64,000 nucleotides of DNA from Bacillus mycoides. GTDB taxonomy: Bacteria; Bacillota; Bacilli; Bacillales; Bacillaceae_G. The stretch is from contig NZ_CP036132.1 of NCBI RefSeq assembly GCF_018742245.1, positions 1,793,001 to 1,857,000 on the forward strand, written 5' to 3'. The notes under the pieces were generated by a model. It did no database searches and was not told where the DNA came from. It saw only the letters and a program-made list of their open reading frames with translations. Of the stretch, positions 17,720 through 27,174 are shown piece after piece (position 1 is the stretch's first letter; each line of letters begins with the position of its first letter). The translations under genes and the position numbers were made by a program.

Positions 17720-18799
17720 ATGCGTAATAATTTCTATAAAAAATGTCTTTTAACGATAATGATTGCTGGAGTCGCAACGAGTAATGCGTTTCCTTTACAT
17801 CCTCTTGCAGCAGAACAAAACGTAAAAACATTACAAGAAAATGCAAAAAATTATTCTCTCGGACCAGCAGGGTTCCAAGATGTAATGGCGCAAACGACAT
17901 CGAGCATATTCGCAATGGATTCATATGCAAAATTAATTCAAAATCAGCAAGAGACTGATTTGAGTAAAATAAGTTCAATTAATGGTGAGTTTAAAGGGAA
18001 TATGGTTCAGCATCAAAGAGATGCAAAAATTAACGCGGCTTATTGGTTAAATAATATGAAACCTCAAATTATGAAAACGGATCAAAATATTATTGATTAT
18101 AATAATACTTTTCAAACGTACTATAATGACATGCTAGTAGCGATTGATCAAAAGGATAGCGGTAAACTAAAAGCGGATTTAGAAAAGTTGTATGCGGATA
18201 TTTTAAAGAATCAAAATGAGGTAGATGTATTATTAGGAGATTTAAAAGCTTTTCGCGATAGAATGGCGAAAGATACAAATAGTTTTAAAGAGGATACAAA
18301 TCAATTAACCTCGATTTTGGCGAGTACGAATGCTGGTATTCCAGCTCTAGAGCAACAAATAAATACATATAATGATTCAATCAAAAAGAGTAATGATATG
18401 GTCATTGCTGGTGGTGTACTTTGCGTAGCGCTAATAACATGTCTTGCTGGCGGGCCGATGATTGCGATTGCGAAAAAAGATATTGCAAATGCCGAAAGAG
18501 AAATAGCCAATTTAAAGGATAGAATTTCAGGAGCGCAAGCAGAAGTGGCAATTTTAACAGATGTGAAAAATAAAACAACAAATATGACAGAGACGATTGA
18601 TGCAGCAATTACTGCACTGCAAAATATATCAAATCAATGGTATACGGTAGGTGCGAAATATAATAATTTACTACAAAACGTAAAAGGAATCAGTCCAGAA
18701 GAATTTACGTTTATAAAAGAAGATTTAAATACAGCGAAAGATAGCTGGAAGGGTGTAAAAGATTATACAGAAAAATTACATGAAGGTGTGACGAAATAA
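17720..18799 (+). CDS. nheC: Non-haemolytic enterotoxin component C
   Basis: This is a 359-residue component starting MRNNFYKKC. A GTG 9 nt upstream is open, but AGGTG is positioned for this ATG and the length matches the family. The signal peptide ends near PLAA. It is a paralogue of NheB: both share GPAG/GPEG, QWYT and NLLQNV segments. Its hydrophobic stretch at about 227-251 (GGVLCVALITCLAGGPMIAI) is shorter. NheC primes membranes in complex with NheB. Confidence 0.97.
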   Translation: MRNNFYKKCLLTIMIAGVATSNAFPLHPLAAEQNVKTLQENAKNYSLGPAGFQDVMAQTTSSIFAMDSYAKLIQNQQETDLSKISSINGEFKGNMVQHQRDAKINAAYWLNNMKPQIMKTDQNIIDYNNTFQTYYNDMLVAIDQKDSGKLKADLEKLYADILKNQNEVDVLLGDLKAFRDRMAKDTNSFKEDTNQLTSILASTNAGIPALEQQINTYNDSIKKSNDMVIAGGVLCVALITCLAGGPMIAIAKKDIANAEREIANLKDRISGAQAEVAILTDVKNKTTNMTETIDAAITALQNISNQWYTVGAKYNNLLQNVKGISPEEFTFIKEDLNTAKDSWKGVKDYTEKLHEGVTK

Positions 18800-18830
18800 A
18801 CAGTGGACTAGTTCTGCTGTTTATTTTTTC
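18794..18830 (+). terminator. Terminator of nhe operon
   Basis: AAATAAACAG and CTGTTTATTTTTT enclose a 14-nt loop directly after the nheC stop. Confidence 0.8.
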
Positions 18831-18977
18831 ATCCCGTTTTTTGTGGAGAGCCGAGCTTGTAATTTTACCCATAAGTTTGCCGTGTGTTTTATCAATGTAG
18901 CTTTGGGATAATGTTTGGTCAAATTGATACTAATAACCTCGATAAACTCCTGATCACGCTTTTTATATTTAATGTTT
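18821..18977 (-). pseudogene. Orphan minus-strand coding remnant
   Basis: The minus strand has an uninterrupted frame of about 50 codons ending at 18821, reading YKKRDQEFIEVISINLTKHY, then PKATLIKHTANLWVKLQARL. Its codon composition is protein-like and richer in GC than its flanks. It begins right after an in-frame stop and has no RBS, so it looks like the 3' end of a gene lost by deletion. I do not recognise the family. Confidence 0.35.
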
Positions 18978-19034
18978 TAAGGGAAAAAGCTATACTATAA
19001 GCAAAACTAAAAATTGGAAAGGAACTACTAAAAC

Positions 19035-19661
19035 ATGGAAAATTATTTATTATTTATCCTTACAGCAATCCTAATCATAATAATGCCTGGTCCCGGTTTT
19101 GCCTTAGTTACAAAAAACACTATCTCGCATGGTAGAAATGGTGGGATAAGGACCGTCTTAGGAACGGTATCTGGAATGATGATTCATACAATAATGGCTA
19201 CACTAGGACTCTCTGCTATCCTAATGAAATTTGCTATGCTATTTACATTAATAAAATATGCCGGGGCTTTTTATTTAATTTACTTAGCTGTAAAGTCAAT
19301 TAAAAGTGCCTTTTCTAAAAAAGAAGATATGTCAGGTTCAGTGGAAATGAACTCTAAGGATATTGGAACGATTAAAAGTTTTAGACAAGGATTTACCACG
19401 GCAATCTTAAACCCAAAAACTGCTGTGTTTTTCCTAAGTTTTCTACCACAATTTATTGTGAGCAATCAAAGTCATCTCTTCCAATTTCTTTTATTAGGAC
19501 TCACATTTACGACTTTGACAGCAACATGGTATTTACTTTATATCTCACTAATACGTCAATTAAGAACTTTTTTAAGAAAAGAAAAAGTGAACCGTACAAT
19601 AGAGGGTATTACTGGCACAGTATTATTAGTATTTGGAGTTAGGTTATTTTTCCAAAAATAA
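19035..19661 (+). CDS. LysE/RhtB-family amino-acid exporter
   Basis: This 208-residue membrane protein has six predicted helices. The N-terminal LysE signature is present: TAILIIIMPGPGFALVTKNT, then a loop SHGRNGGIRTVLGTVSGM. Another block is GFTTAILNPKTAVFFLSFLPQF. Family members export amino acids such as lysine, threonine or homoserine lactone; the substrate here is unknown. GGAAAGGA lies 12 nt before the ATG. It is monocistronic with a hairpin at 19674-19706. Confidence 0.87.
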   Translation: MENYLLFILTAILIIIMPGPGFALVTKNTISHGRNGGIRTVLGTVSGMMIHTIMATLGLSAILMKFAMLFTLIKYAGAFYLIYLAVKSIKSAFSKKEDMSGSVEMNSKDIGTIKSFRQGFTTAILNPKTAVFFLSFLPQFIVSNQSHLFQFLLLGLTFTTLTATWYLLYISLIRQLRTFLRKEKVNRTIEGITGTVLLVFGVRLFFQK

Positions 19662-19673
19662 ATATGTATATGA

Positions 19674-19707
19674 AAAGAGAAATAATCAATGGTGGTTATT
19701 TCTCTTA
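19674..19707 (+). terminator. Terminator after lysE-like gene
   Basis: AGAGAAATAATCA and TGGTTATTTCTCTTA form a stem-loop 12 nt after the stop. Confidence 0.7.
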
Positions 19708-19810
19708 TTCACTTATTCTAAAACTACCATTATAGATTTCTAGAGGTGAGATGATTTTTTGTTGGGTATTTATGTTACTATCACTGTAAAAATTGTGAAG
19801 AAATGTACTT

Positions 19811-19836
19811 AAACTAACGGGGCAGGATAGTTGAAT
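19811..19836. repeat. AACTA-CGGCAGG-TAGTT hairpin motif, copy 1
   Basis: AAACTAACGGGGCAGGATAG plus TTGAA can form a short hairpin. A close copy, AACTAAACGGCAGGTTAGTT, lies at 34985-35004. Both are in gene-poor strips next to remnants, suggesting a dispersed small repeat. Confidence 0.45.
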
Positions 19837-19966
19837 AAGAATAAAAATATTTTTATAAGTTAAATTTATTGAATATCATAAAATATTTATAATTAAACTT
19901 TTTTCTAAATCAACACTCGATGGCGATGTGGTGTTACCTCAAATATAATTATTTTATTTGAAGGTC

Positions 19967-20141
19967 TCATTTTAATTTTTCAAATCTTTTCATAGGTTGA
20001 TATACAAAGACGTGTAGTGATAAGCCTATAACTGCAGTAATGTTTAAAATAATACTTATAATCATTAAAGACCATTCTATAACTGGAGAAAAGTATCCGT
20101 CCGTACTTAATGTAGAAGAACTTACAGCCATTCCGAACGAG
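19967..20141 (-). pseudogene. 3' remnant of a multi-helix transporter
   Basis: The minus strand carries a frame ending at 19967-19969 that reads FGMAVSSSTLSTDGYFSPVI, then a membrane helix LMIISIILNITAVIGLSLHV and the tail YQPMKRFEKLK. It looks like the last one or two helices of an MFS-type or similar transporter. The 5' portion is missing; the frame ends at an IS200/IS605-like hairpin at 20141, which probably marks the junction. Confidence 0.55.
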
Positions 20142-20185
20142 AAAGCCCATCGCCTTTAGGCATGGGATAGCACACCATGCCTATG
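20141..20185. mobile_element. IS200/IS605-like end hairpin (scar)
   Basis: CCCATcGCC-TTTA-GGCATGGG (20146-20166, one bulged C) is followed by an overlapping alternative stem GGCATGG/CCATGCC (20159-20182). Such subterminal hairpins are typical of the right end of IS200/IS605/TnpB elements. No transposase or tnpB gene is present, so it is a residual end or miniature derivative. The assignment rests on pattern only. Confidence 0.5.
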
Positions 20186-20358
20186 AACTTAAGAACAGAA
20201 ACTTACGCTTGAACATAATATCAAATTTAGATGAGCAAAGCTATTTCAAGTGAATAGAATCCACTCTTTAAGAATACATAAAATATATACATACAAGCTT
20301 AGTCTGATCACTACATCATTAGTGAAAGTAGGATTCTATAGATTTTGGAGGAAGAGAT

Positions 20359-21309
20359 ATGAAAAAAAAGGTTCTCCTGTTTACAGATTTGGGGATTGAT
20401 GATGCGTTTGCTATACTGTACACCTTTTTTCGTAAAGACATTCAACTTGTAGGAATTGTAGCCGATTATGGAAATGTATCCAGAGAAAATGCAATAAGAA
20501 ATATTAACTATTTGAAGTACATTGCGGGAAGAGAAGAGATACCCGTATTCCTTGGTGCTTCTGTACCGTTGACAGGTATATTGATTCAGTATTTCCCTGA
20601 GGTACATGGAAAAGTCGGATTAGGACCTATCATTCCCCCTGAAATTTCATATCCAGTTTATCCTTTAAATGATATTTATCAAATTATAGAATCAAATTTA
20701 GAAGATCTTACAATTATCAATTTAGGAAGACTTTCTTCGCTAGCTACGACTTTTGTGTTGAATTTAGAAACAATGCGAAACGTAAGAGAATGCATTTGCA
20801 TGGGGGGAGCTTTTTTCTATCCAGGTAACGTAACTGCTGTGGCTGAAGCTAACTTTTACTCAGACCCTTATGCAGCAAACTTAATTCTGCAGCATGCAAA
20901 GAACTTGACAATTATTCCTTTAAATGTGACTCAACATGCGATTGTTACACCCGAAATGGTCCAGCAAATTGATGCATTTCATCGGAATACACAGGACCTT
21001 GCAGGACTCATCATCAAACCTATGTTAGACTATTATTATAAATTCTACTCCAAGTCTAATCCTGGTATAAGTGGAAGCCCTATGCATGATTTTGTAACAG
21101 TGTGGTATTTGCTGAATCAAGAGGCTGTTGGCCTTTCAAGAGTACCCATTAAAGTAATTCCTGATCAAGGAGAAGGATTTGGTCAAAGTATTGCAGACTT
21201 TCGTTTTGCTACTAATCCAGGCTATAAAGCGCATAATGTAGCTTTTCAGCTTGATTATGAAAGATTCAAGAAGGATATTATGGAAACGTTTTTAAAGAAG
21301 AGAGTGTAA
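20359..21309 (+). CDS. Nucleoside hydrolase, IUNH family
   Basis: This 316-residue enzyme hydrolyses the N-glycosidic bond of (deoxy)ribonucleosides, giving base and sugar. The calcium-binding aspartates match the family: Asp10, Asp14 and Asp15 in TDLGIDDAFAI, and a C-terminal His-Asp in GSPMHDFVTVWYLL. The usual first Asp of the DTDPGIDD motif is Phe8 here, and Pro11 is Leu, so this is a divergent member. GGAGG precedes the ATG. It lies between mobile-element scars, close to but separate from the deo operon, so purine or pyrimidine salvage is plausible; specificity is unknown. Confidence 0.85.
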   Translation: MKKKVLLFTDLGIDDAFAILYTFFRKDIQLVGIVADYGNVSRENAIRNINYLKYIAGREEIPVFLGASVPLTGILIQYFPEVHGKVGLGPIIPPEISYPVYPLNDIYQIIESNLEDLTIINLGRLSSLATTFVLNLETMRNVRECICMGGAFFYPGNVTAVAEANFYSDPYAANLILQHAKNLTIIPLNVTQHAIVTPEMVQQIDAFHRNTQDLAGLIIKPMLDYYYKFYSKSNPGISGSPMHDFVTVWYLLNQEAVGLSRVPIKVIPDQGEGFGQSIADFRFATNPGYKAHNVAFQLDYERFKKDIMETFLKKRV

Positions 21310-21364
21310 CAGACTTTATTAACTTCAGATAATAGGGATTATTTGAATGAAATGCCACTTCACT

Positions 21365-21655
21365 TAACGTACAGGAATTCGACTTTTTTAGGTTGAAATT
21401 CGCTTAGCATATAAAACTTCCAAAATGTTGGCTGTATCCCATCACCATCAAGCTAACAAAACAAAATCCCCCTAAAATGAAAAAATCCGCTGACTTCTCA
21501 AAGTAATTAACTATAGTGAAAGAAAATTTTTATTTTGGGGTACATTAAAACTTTAGCTTGATGGCCATGGGGTCTCGCCATCAAAACGTGAATTTCGCAC
21601 GCTAAGGAATTTCTATGTTAAAAAACTTGGTTTTACCGTACGTTAAGGAAGTTCC
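21365..21655. repeat. Cereus-group interspersed inverted-repeat element
   Basis: CCCATcACCATCAAGCTAA (21438-21456) pairs with TTAGCTTGATGGcCATGGG (21553-21571). Further in, CCCCCTAAAATGAAAAA faces AAATTTTTATTTTGGGG. Outside, ACTTAACGTA (near 21363) faces TACGTTAAGG (near 21641). The nested arms make a long foldback without coding capacity, in the style of bcr repeats of the B. cereus group. Exact boundaries and class cannot be set without comparison. Confidence 0.6.
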
Positions 21656-21737
21656 ATAAATAATATTCAATGTTTGTTATTGAAGGGTTTTGTTATCGTT
21701 ACTACAGAAAGAACAAAAAGAATGAATTGAATATGAA

Positions 21738-21825
21738 TCGATTTATCCCGTAAAAGCCCGATTGGTGAGGGCTAATAATCAGTGGGGGATGGACAACCCC
21801 CCACTGATTAAAGTTTCACTTTATC
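21738..21825 (+). repeat. Second cereus-group repeat with GC-rich hairpin
   Basis: AGCCC-N9-GGGCT (21755-21773) is followed by AATCAGTGGGGG (21777-21788) and CCCCCCACTGATT (21797-21809), an unusually GC-rich 12-bp stem in AT-rich DNA. I recognise this string as a recurrent intergenic element of cereus-group genomes, possibly transcribed as a stable RNA. Confidence 0.6.
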
Positions 21826-22001
21826 TGCTTCAAGATCATCTGTATTGAGTTTATGAAGCTACACAATAAAGTTTCATTGTATATACATAAGTGGAATAGA
21901 AGTTTAGGTGGATAAAATTCGGTAGTCGAAATTTCTTGCATAAAGCTGTATAATGCTTGTAACGAAAGGGAAATACAGGAAAGGGTTTGTAATAAGTTAC
22001 T

Positions 22002-22949
22002 ATGGAAAAAGATAAACAACAGTTAAGCGTTGAAGTTGCAAGATTATATTATCAATCAGATTATAGTCAGCAAGAAATTGCTAACAAATTAAATATTTCA
22101 AGACCGACGATCTCTAGATTATTAAAGTACGCAAAAGAAAAAGGATTTGTTCAAATTAGCATAGCCGATCCGTTTGCTGATTTAGATAACGTTGGGAATT
22201 TACTTAAAGAAAAGTACAACCTGTTAGAAGCGCATGTCGTATTTTCTCCAGTACCAGAATATGCAACGATTACGGAGTATATTAGTAAGTATGCTGCTGA
22301 GTATATGGAAAAGACAGTGAAAACTGGTGATATCGTTGGTGTAAGCTGGGGAATGACGATGTATGAAATCGCTAGAAAAATCGTGCCGCAACATGTGAAA
22401 GGTGTAGAGGTTGTCCAATTAAAAGGTGGCATTAGTCACTCAAGTGTAAATACATATGCGAATGAGACGATTGCTTTATTTGCAGATGCTTTTCAAACGA
22501 CGCCAAGAAATCTACCCCTTCCAGTTATATTTGATAATGCAGTGACAAAAGAATTAGTGGAGCAAGATAGACATATTCATCACATTATCGAAATGGGAAA
22601 ACAAGCGAATATTGCAGTTTTCACTGTTGGAACAGTGCGAGACGAAGCGCTATTATTCCGATTAGGATATTTCGATAAGGATGAAACGAACATTTTGAAA
22701 AAACAATCGGTCGGTGACATTTGTTCACGTTTCTTTGATGGAGACGGAAATATTAGTAGCGAAGAAATTAATAAGCGTACAATTGGAATTGAGTTAGAGG
22801 AACTTAAATTAAAGAAACGTTCTATTTTAGTTGCAGGTGGTAATAGAAAAGTAAAAGCAATTGATGGTGCGTTACGTGGCGGGTATGCAAATGTATTAAT
22901 TATCGATCAGCATACGGCGAAGGAATTGTTACATTATCAAAAAGGTTAG
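22002..22949 (+). CDS. deoR: Deoxyribonucleoside regulator DeoR (SorC family)
   Basis: This 315-residue repressor is of the SorC/DeoR type found in Bacillus. An N-terminal helix-turn-helix (ARLYYQSDYSQQEIANKLNI, then SRPTISRLLKYAKEKG) precedes a sugar-binding domain with GDIVGVSWGMTMYE and a C-terminal GGYANVLIID. The known effector in B. subtilis is deoxyribose-5-phosphate, which releases it from the deo operator. A matching operator lies before deoC. The ATG lacks a strong RBS (GAAAGGG is about 17 nt away), consistent with low expression. It is followed by its own terminator. Confidence 0.92.
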   Translation: MEKDKQQLSVEVARLYYQSDYSQQEIANKLNISRPTISRLLKYAKEKGFVQISIADPFADLDNVGNLLKEKYNLLEAHVVFSPVPEYATITEYISKYAAEYMEKTVKTGDIVGVSWGMTMYEIARKIVPQHVKGVEVVQLKGGISHSSVNTYANETIALFADAFQTTPRNLPLPVIFDNAVTKELVEQDRHIHHIIEMGKQANIAVFTVGTVRDEALLFRLGYFDKDETNILKKQSVGDICSRFFDGDGNISSEEINKRTIGIELEELKLKKRSILVAGGNRKVKAIDGALRGGYANVLIIDQHTAKELLHYQKG

Positions 22950-22952
22950 AAA

Positions 22953-22996
22953 TAAAAGGCTTTCTCAAAATATTAATTTTGAGAAAGCCTTTTATT
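22953..22996 (+). terminator. Terminator after deoR
   Basis: AAAAGGCTTTCTCAAAAT and TTTTGAGAAAGCCTTTT form a long stem followed by T residues. Confidence 0.92.
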
Positions 22997-23184
22997 TTGT
23001 TATGTATAAATGATAGGAGTCCTTCTTGGAACACAAACTTCCTTTTTAAAAATAATTATGGATATTGAGATACATACTACCAGTGTTAACATAAAAGTTT
23101 TGATTTCAACTTGTGATGTATATGAATTGTTTCTCAGCTAGAATGCACCGTATCTACTACAAGAAATTCCCTTTTGCAAAAGAG

Positions 23185-23235
23185 TGAACAAAATTTCAAA
23201 AGTGTATTTACATTTGTTCAACTAAGAGTTAGAAT
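23185..23235 (+). promoter_or_regulatory. DeoR operator and deoC promoter
   Basis: The palindrome TGAACAAAATTTCA (23185-23198) is followed by -35 TTTACA (23207-23212), a 17-bp spacer and -10 TAGAAT (23230-23235). A second half-operator, TTGTTCA, sits inside the spacer. This copies the B. subtilis dra operator layout of palindrome plus half-site between -35 and -10. Confidence 0.88.
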
Positions 23236-23267
23236 GAAGTTGTTAAAAGATATGAGGAGTGAAGATA

Positions 23268-23939
23268 ATGAACATTGCAAAGTTAATTGACCATACAATT
23301 TTAAAACCAAATTCTACTAAAGAAGATGTTATGAAAGTAATCGAAGAGGCAAAGCAATACAAATTTGCTTCAGTTTGTATTAATCCTACATGGGTAAAGC
23401 TAGCTGCTGAAGAATTAGCTGGACATGATGTAGACGTTTGTACTGTAATCGGTTTCCCATTAGGAGCAAGCACTACTGAAACAAAAGCATTCGAAACAAA
23501 AGATGCTATCGCAAAAGGTGCAACTGAAGTTGATATGGTAATCAACGTAGGTGCTTTAAAAGATGGCGACAATGAGTTCGTTGAGAAAGACATTTATGAA
23601 GTAGTACAAGCAGCAAAAGGAAAAGCTCTTGTAAAAGTAATCATTGAAACTTGCCTTCTAACAGATGAAGAAAAAGTTCGTGCTTGTGAATTATCAGTAA
23701 AAGCTGGTGCTGATTTCGTAAAAACTTCAACTGGATTCTCAACTGGCGGAGCAACTGCAGAAGATATCGCATTAATGCGTAAAACAGTTGGACCAAACGT
23801 TGGTGTAAAAGCATCTGGCGGCGTTCGTACACGTGAAGATGCAGACAAAATGGTAGAGGCTGGAGCTTCTCGCGTTGGAGCAAGTGCTAGTGTTGCAATC
23901 GTATTAAATGATGCAAAAGGTGCTACAGATAACTACTAA
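23268..23939 (+). CDS. deoC: Deoxyribose-phosphate aldolase DeoC
   Basis: This 223-residue class I aldolase splits 2-deoxyribose-5-phosphate into glyceraldehyde-3-phosphate and acetaldehyde. The Schiff-base lysine lies in [11 protein letters not shown] and the proton-relay lysine in [10 protein letters not shown]; the opening LIDHTILKP is typical. GAGGAG sits upstream of the ATG at 23268; a GTG 9 nt earlier is ignored. It is first in the deoC-nupC-pdp-cdd transcription unit and is directly under DeoR control. Confidence 0.97.
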   Translation: MNIAKLIDHTILKPNSTKEDVMKVIEEAKQYKFASVCINPTWVKLAAEELAGHDVDVCTVIGFPLGASTTETKAFETKDAIAKGATEVDMVINVGALKDGDNEFVEKDIYEVVQAAKGKALVKVIIETCLLTDEEKVRACELSVKAGADFVKTSTGFSTGGATAEDIALMRKTVGPNVGVKASGGVRTREDADKMVEAGASRVGASASVAIVLNDAKGATDNY

Positions 23940-23957
23940 TCAATAATGAAGTAAAGG

Positions 23958-23996
23958 GCAATAGATACACATTTAAAGTAAAGTGTATCTATTGCT
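23958..23996 (+). terminator. Stem-loop between deoC and nupC
   Basis: GCAATAGATACAC (23958-23970) and GTGTATCTATTGC (23983-23995) pair perfectly over 13 bp, followed only by TTTAA. It is probably a partial terminator or mRNA-stability element that lowers nupC-pdp-cdd relative to deoC. Confidence 0.7.
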
Positions 23997-24045
23997 TTAA
24001 CAATTGAAAAAGATGTAAGCGGATACGAATGGGAGGAGACGGCTT

Positions 24046-25227
24046 ATGAAATACTTAATCGGTGTTTTAGGCCTCGTATTGATTTTAGGTATCGCTTGGC
24101 TTGCTAGTAATGATAGAAAGAAAGTCAAATATCGCCCAATCATAACGATGGTTATATTACAATTCATTTTGGGGTTTTTATTATTAAATACAAGTGTAGG
24201 GAATATATTAATTAGCGGAATAGCAGATGGTTTTGGAGAATTATTAAAATATGCCGCTGATGGTGTGAATTTCGTATTTGGTGGATTAGTAAATCAAAAA
24301 GAGTTTTCGTTCTTTTTAAGTGTATTAATGCCAATCGTATTTATATCAGCTTTAATAGGTATTTTGCAACACATTAAAGTATTACCTATTATTGTGAAAT
24401 CTATCGGTCTAGTATTAAGTAAAGTAAATGGAATGGGGAAATTAGAATCATATAACGCTGTTGCTTCTGCGATTTTAGGGCAATCTGAGGTGTTTATTTC
24501 AGTTAAGAAACAACTAGGATTATTGCCAGAAAAGAGAATGTATACATTATGTGCATCTGCAATGTCTACCGTTTCTATGTCTATCGTTGGATCGTACATG
24601 GTGTTATTAAAACCACAATATGTTGTAACCGCTTTAGTACTTAACTTATTTGGTGGTTTTATTATCGCTTCTATTATTAATCCGTATGAGGTTACTGAAG
24701 AAGAAGATATGTTAGAAGTACAAGAAGAAGAGAAAAAGACCTTTTTTGAAGTATTAGGGGAATATATTATAGATGGATTTAAAGTTGCGATTACAGTAGC
24801 AGCTATGTTAATCGGTTTCGTTGCTCTTATCGCCTTTATTAATGCAGTATTTAAAGGTGTAATCGGTATCTCATTCCAAGAAATTCTTGGATATGTATTT
24901 GCACCATTTGCATTTATTATGGGTGTTCCATGGCATGAAGCAGTTAACGCAGGTAATATTATGGCGACAAAACTTGTATCAAATGAATTTGTTGCGATGA
25001 CAGATTTAGCACAAGGAAACTTTAATTTCTCAGATAGAACGACAGCGATTATATCTGTCTTCTTAGTTTCATTTGCAAACTTCTCTTCAATTGGAATTAT
25101 CGCTGGGGCAGTTAAGAGCTTAAATGAAAAACAAGGGAATGTAGTCGCAAGATTTGGTTTGAAATTACTTTTCGGTGCAACGTTAGTAAGTTTCTTATCA
25201 GCAACAATCGTTGGCTTATTATTTTAA
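24046..25227 (+). CDS. nupC: Concentrative nucleoside transporter NupC
   Basis: This 393-residue H+- or Na+-coupled nucleoside importer of the CNT family has about 9-10 membrane helices. Typical blocks are [20 protein letters not shown] (substrate-binding helix 4 region), the Gly-loop [19 protein letters not shown] and the C-terminal [17 protein letters not shown]. It supplies deoxynucleosides and pyrimidine nucleosides to the neighbouring phosphorylase and aldolase. GGAGGAG lies before the ATG. Confidence 0.94.
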   Translation: MKYLIGVLGLVLILGIAWLASNDRKKVKYRPIITMVILQFILGFLLLNTSVGNILISGIADGFGELLKYAADGVNFVFGGLVNQKEFSFFLSVLMPIVFISALIGILQHIKVLPIIVKSIGLVLSKVNGMGKLESYNAVASAILGQSEVFISVKKQLGLLPEKRMYTLCASAMSTVSMSIVGSYMVLLKPQYVVTALVLNLFGGFIIASIINPYEVTEEEDMLEVQEEEKKTFFEVLGEYIIDGFKVAITVAAMLIGFVALIAFINAVFKGVIGISFQEILGYVFAPFAFIMGVPWHEAVNAGNIMATKLVSNEFVAMTDLAQGNFNFSDRTTAIISVFLVSFANFSSIGIIAGAVKSLNEKQGNVVARFGLKLLFGATLVSFLSATIVGLLF

Positions 25228-25263
25228 CAGATTCATATAATATAAAAAGGAATGGTGATTACA

Positions 25264-26565
25264 ATGAGAATGGTAGATATTATTGCGAAAAAACGTGATG
25301 GAAAAGAATTAACGACTGAAGAAATTAACTTCTTTATTAAAGGGTATACAGATGGAAGTATTCCTGATTATCAAGCGAGTGCACTTGCAATGGCAATCTT
25401 CTTTAAAGATATGACAGATCGTGAACGTGCAGACTTAACAATGGCAATGGTTGAATCTGGAGAGACAATCGACTTATCAGCAATTGAGGGCATTAAAGTA
25501 GATAAACATTCAACTGGTGGTGTTGGTGATACAACAACATTAGTATTAGGACCATTAGTTGCTGCTTTAGATGTACCAGTAGCAAAAATGTCTGGTCGTG
25601 GTTTAGGACATACGGGCGGGACAATTGATAAATTAGAAGCAGTGGAAGGATTCCACGTTGAAATTACGAAAGAGCAATTCATTGATATTGTAAACCGTGA
25701 TAAAGTGGCTGTTATCGGACAAACAGGAAACTTAACACCTGCTGATAAAAAAATCTATGCACTTCGTGATGTAACAGGAACAGTAAACTCGATTCCTCTA
25801 ATTGCAAGTTCAATTATGAGTAAAAAAATTGCAGCTGGTGCTGATGCGATCGTACTTGATGTAAAAACAGGTGCTGGTGCATTTATGAAAACAGAAGAAG
25901 ATGCAAAAGAATTAGCTCATGCAATGGTACGTATCGGAAATAATGTTGGACGTCAAACGATGGCAGTAATTTCAGATATGTCACAACCTCTTGGTTTTGC
26001 AATTGGTAACGCTCTAGAAGTGAAGGAAGCAATTGATACTTTAAAAGGTGAAGGTCCAGAAGATTTAACAGAATTAGTACTTGTATTAGGTAGCCAAATG
26101 GTTGTACTTGCGAAAAAAGCAAATACATTAGAAGAAGCTCGTGAAATGCTAATTGAAGTTATGAAAAACGGAAAAGCAACTGAGAAATTTAAAGAGTTCT
26201 TAAGCAATCAAGGCGGAGACAGCTCGATTGTAGACAATCCAGAAAAAATGCCACAAGCGAAGTATGTAATTGATGTACCAGCTAAAACTTCAGGTGTTAT
26301 TTCTAACATTGTTGCGGATGAAATTGGTATCGCTGCCATGCTACTAGGTGCAGGTCGTGCAACGAAGGAAGATGAAATTGATTTAGCTGTAGGTTTAATG
26401 TTACGTAAAAAAGTCGGCGATGCAGTAAAAGAAGGCGAGCCATTCGTAACGATTTACGCAAATCGTGAAAATGTAGAAGATGTAAAAGCAAAAATTTATG
26501 AAAATATTTCTATCTCTGAAACAGCAGTGGCTCCTAAATTGGTTCATACAGTTATTACTGACTAA
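25264..26565 (+). CDS. pdp: Pyrimidine-nucleoside phosphorylase
   Basis: This 433-residue enzyme splits uridine, thymidine and deoxyuridine with phosphate into base and (deoxy)ribose-1-phosphate. It starts [20 protein letters not shown] as in other Bacillus Pdp; an ATG 12 nt upstream is less likely because GGTG is placed for 25264. Phosphate-binding KHSTGGVGD and the signature [17 protein letters not shown] are intact. It feeds DeoC through pentose mutase encoded elsewhere. Confidence 0.96.
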   Translation: MRMVDIIAKKRDGKELTTEEINFFIKGYTDGSIPDYQASALAMAIFFKDMTDRERADLTMAMVESGETIDLSAIEGIKVDKHSTGGVGDTTTLVLGPLVAALDVPVAKMSGRGLGHTGGTIDKLEAVEGFHVEITKEQFIDIVNRDKVAVIGQTGNLTPADKKIYALRDVTGTVNSIPLIASSIMSKKIAAGADAIVLDVKTGAGAFMKTEEDAKELAHAMVRIGNNVGRQTMAVISDMSQPLGFAIGNALEVKEAIDTLKGEGPEDLTELVLVLGSQMVVLAKKANTLEEAREMLIEVMKNGKATEKFKEFLSNQGGDSSIVDNPEKMPQAKYVIDVPAKTSGVISNIVADEIGIAAMLLGAGRATKEDEIDLAVGLMLRKKVGDAVKEGEPFVTIYANRENVEDVKAKIYENISISETAVAPKLVHTVITD

Positions 26566-26586
26566 TCATAATTACATTTACTTTGA

Positions 26587-26994
<408 letters not shown>

Positions 26995-26999
26995 GTTAG

Positions 27000-27042
27000 A
27001 AGGCCATTCCACAATTAATAGTTGTGGAATGGCCTTGTTATT
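27000..27042 (+). terminator. Terminator after cdd
   Basis: AAGGCCATTCCACAA and TTGTGGAATGGCCTT form a 15-bp stem followed by GTTATTTT. Confidence 0.9.
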
Positions 27043-27174
27043 TTCAAGAAATAAAAAACCAAACTAACAATGTAATACTCTGTTCATATTCCGTTCATAA
27101 ACTTTGCGTAAAATGATTGCAGTGAATATGGAAAGTGACGATATTAATTGTCGTTCTACAGCAGGAGGAATATA

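Noticed and set aside
15172..18799. Haemolysin BL (hbl) operon
   Set aside because: The lengths 386, 402 and 359 and the sequences match NheA, NheB and NheC, and there is no hblB-like fourth gene.
19914..19940. Second copy of the 21438-21571 repeat
   Set aside because: CGATGGCGATGTGGTGTTAC resembles one arm but is too short and diverged to claim as an element.
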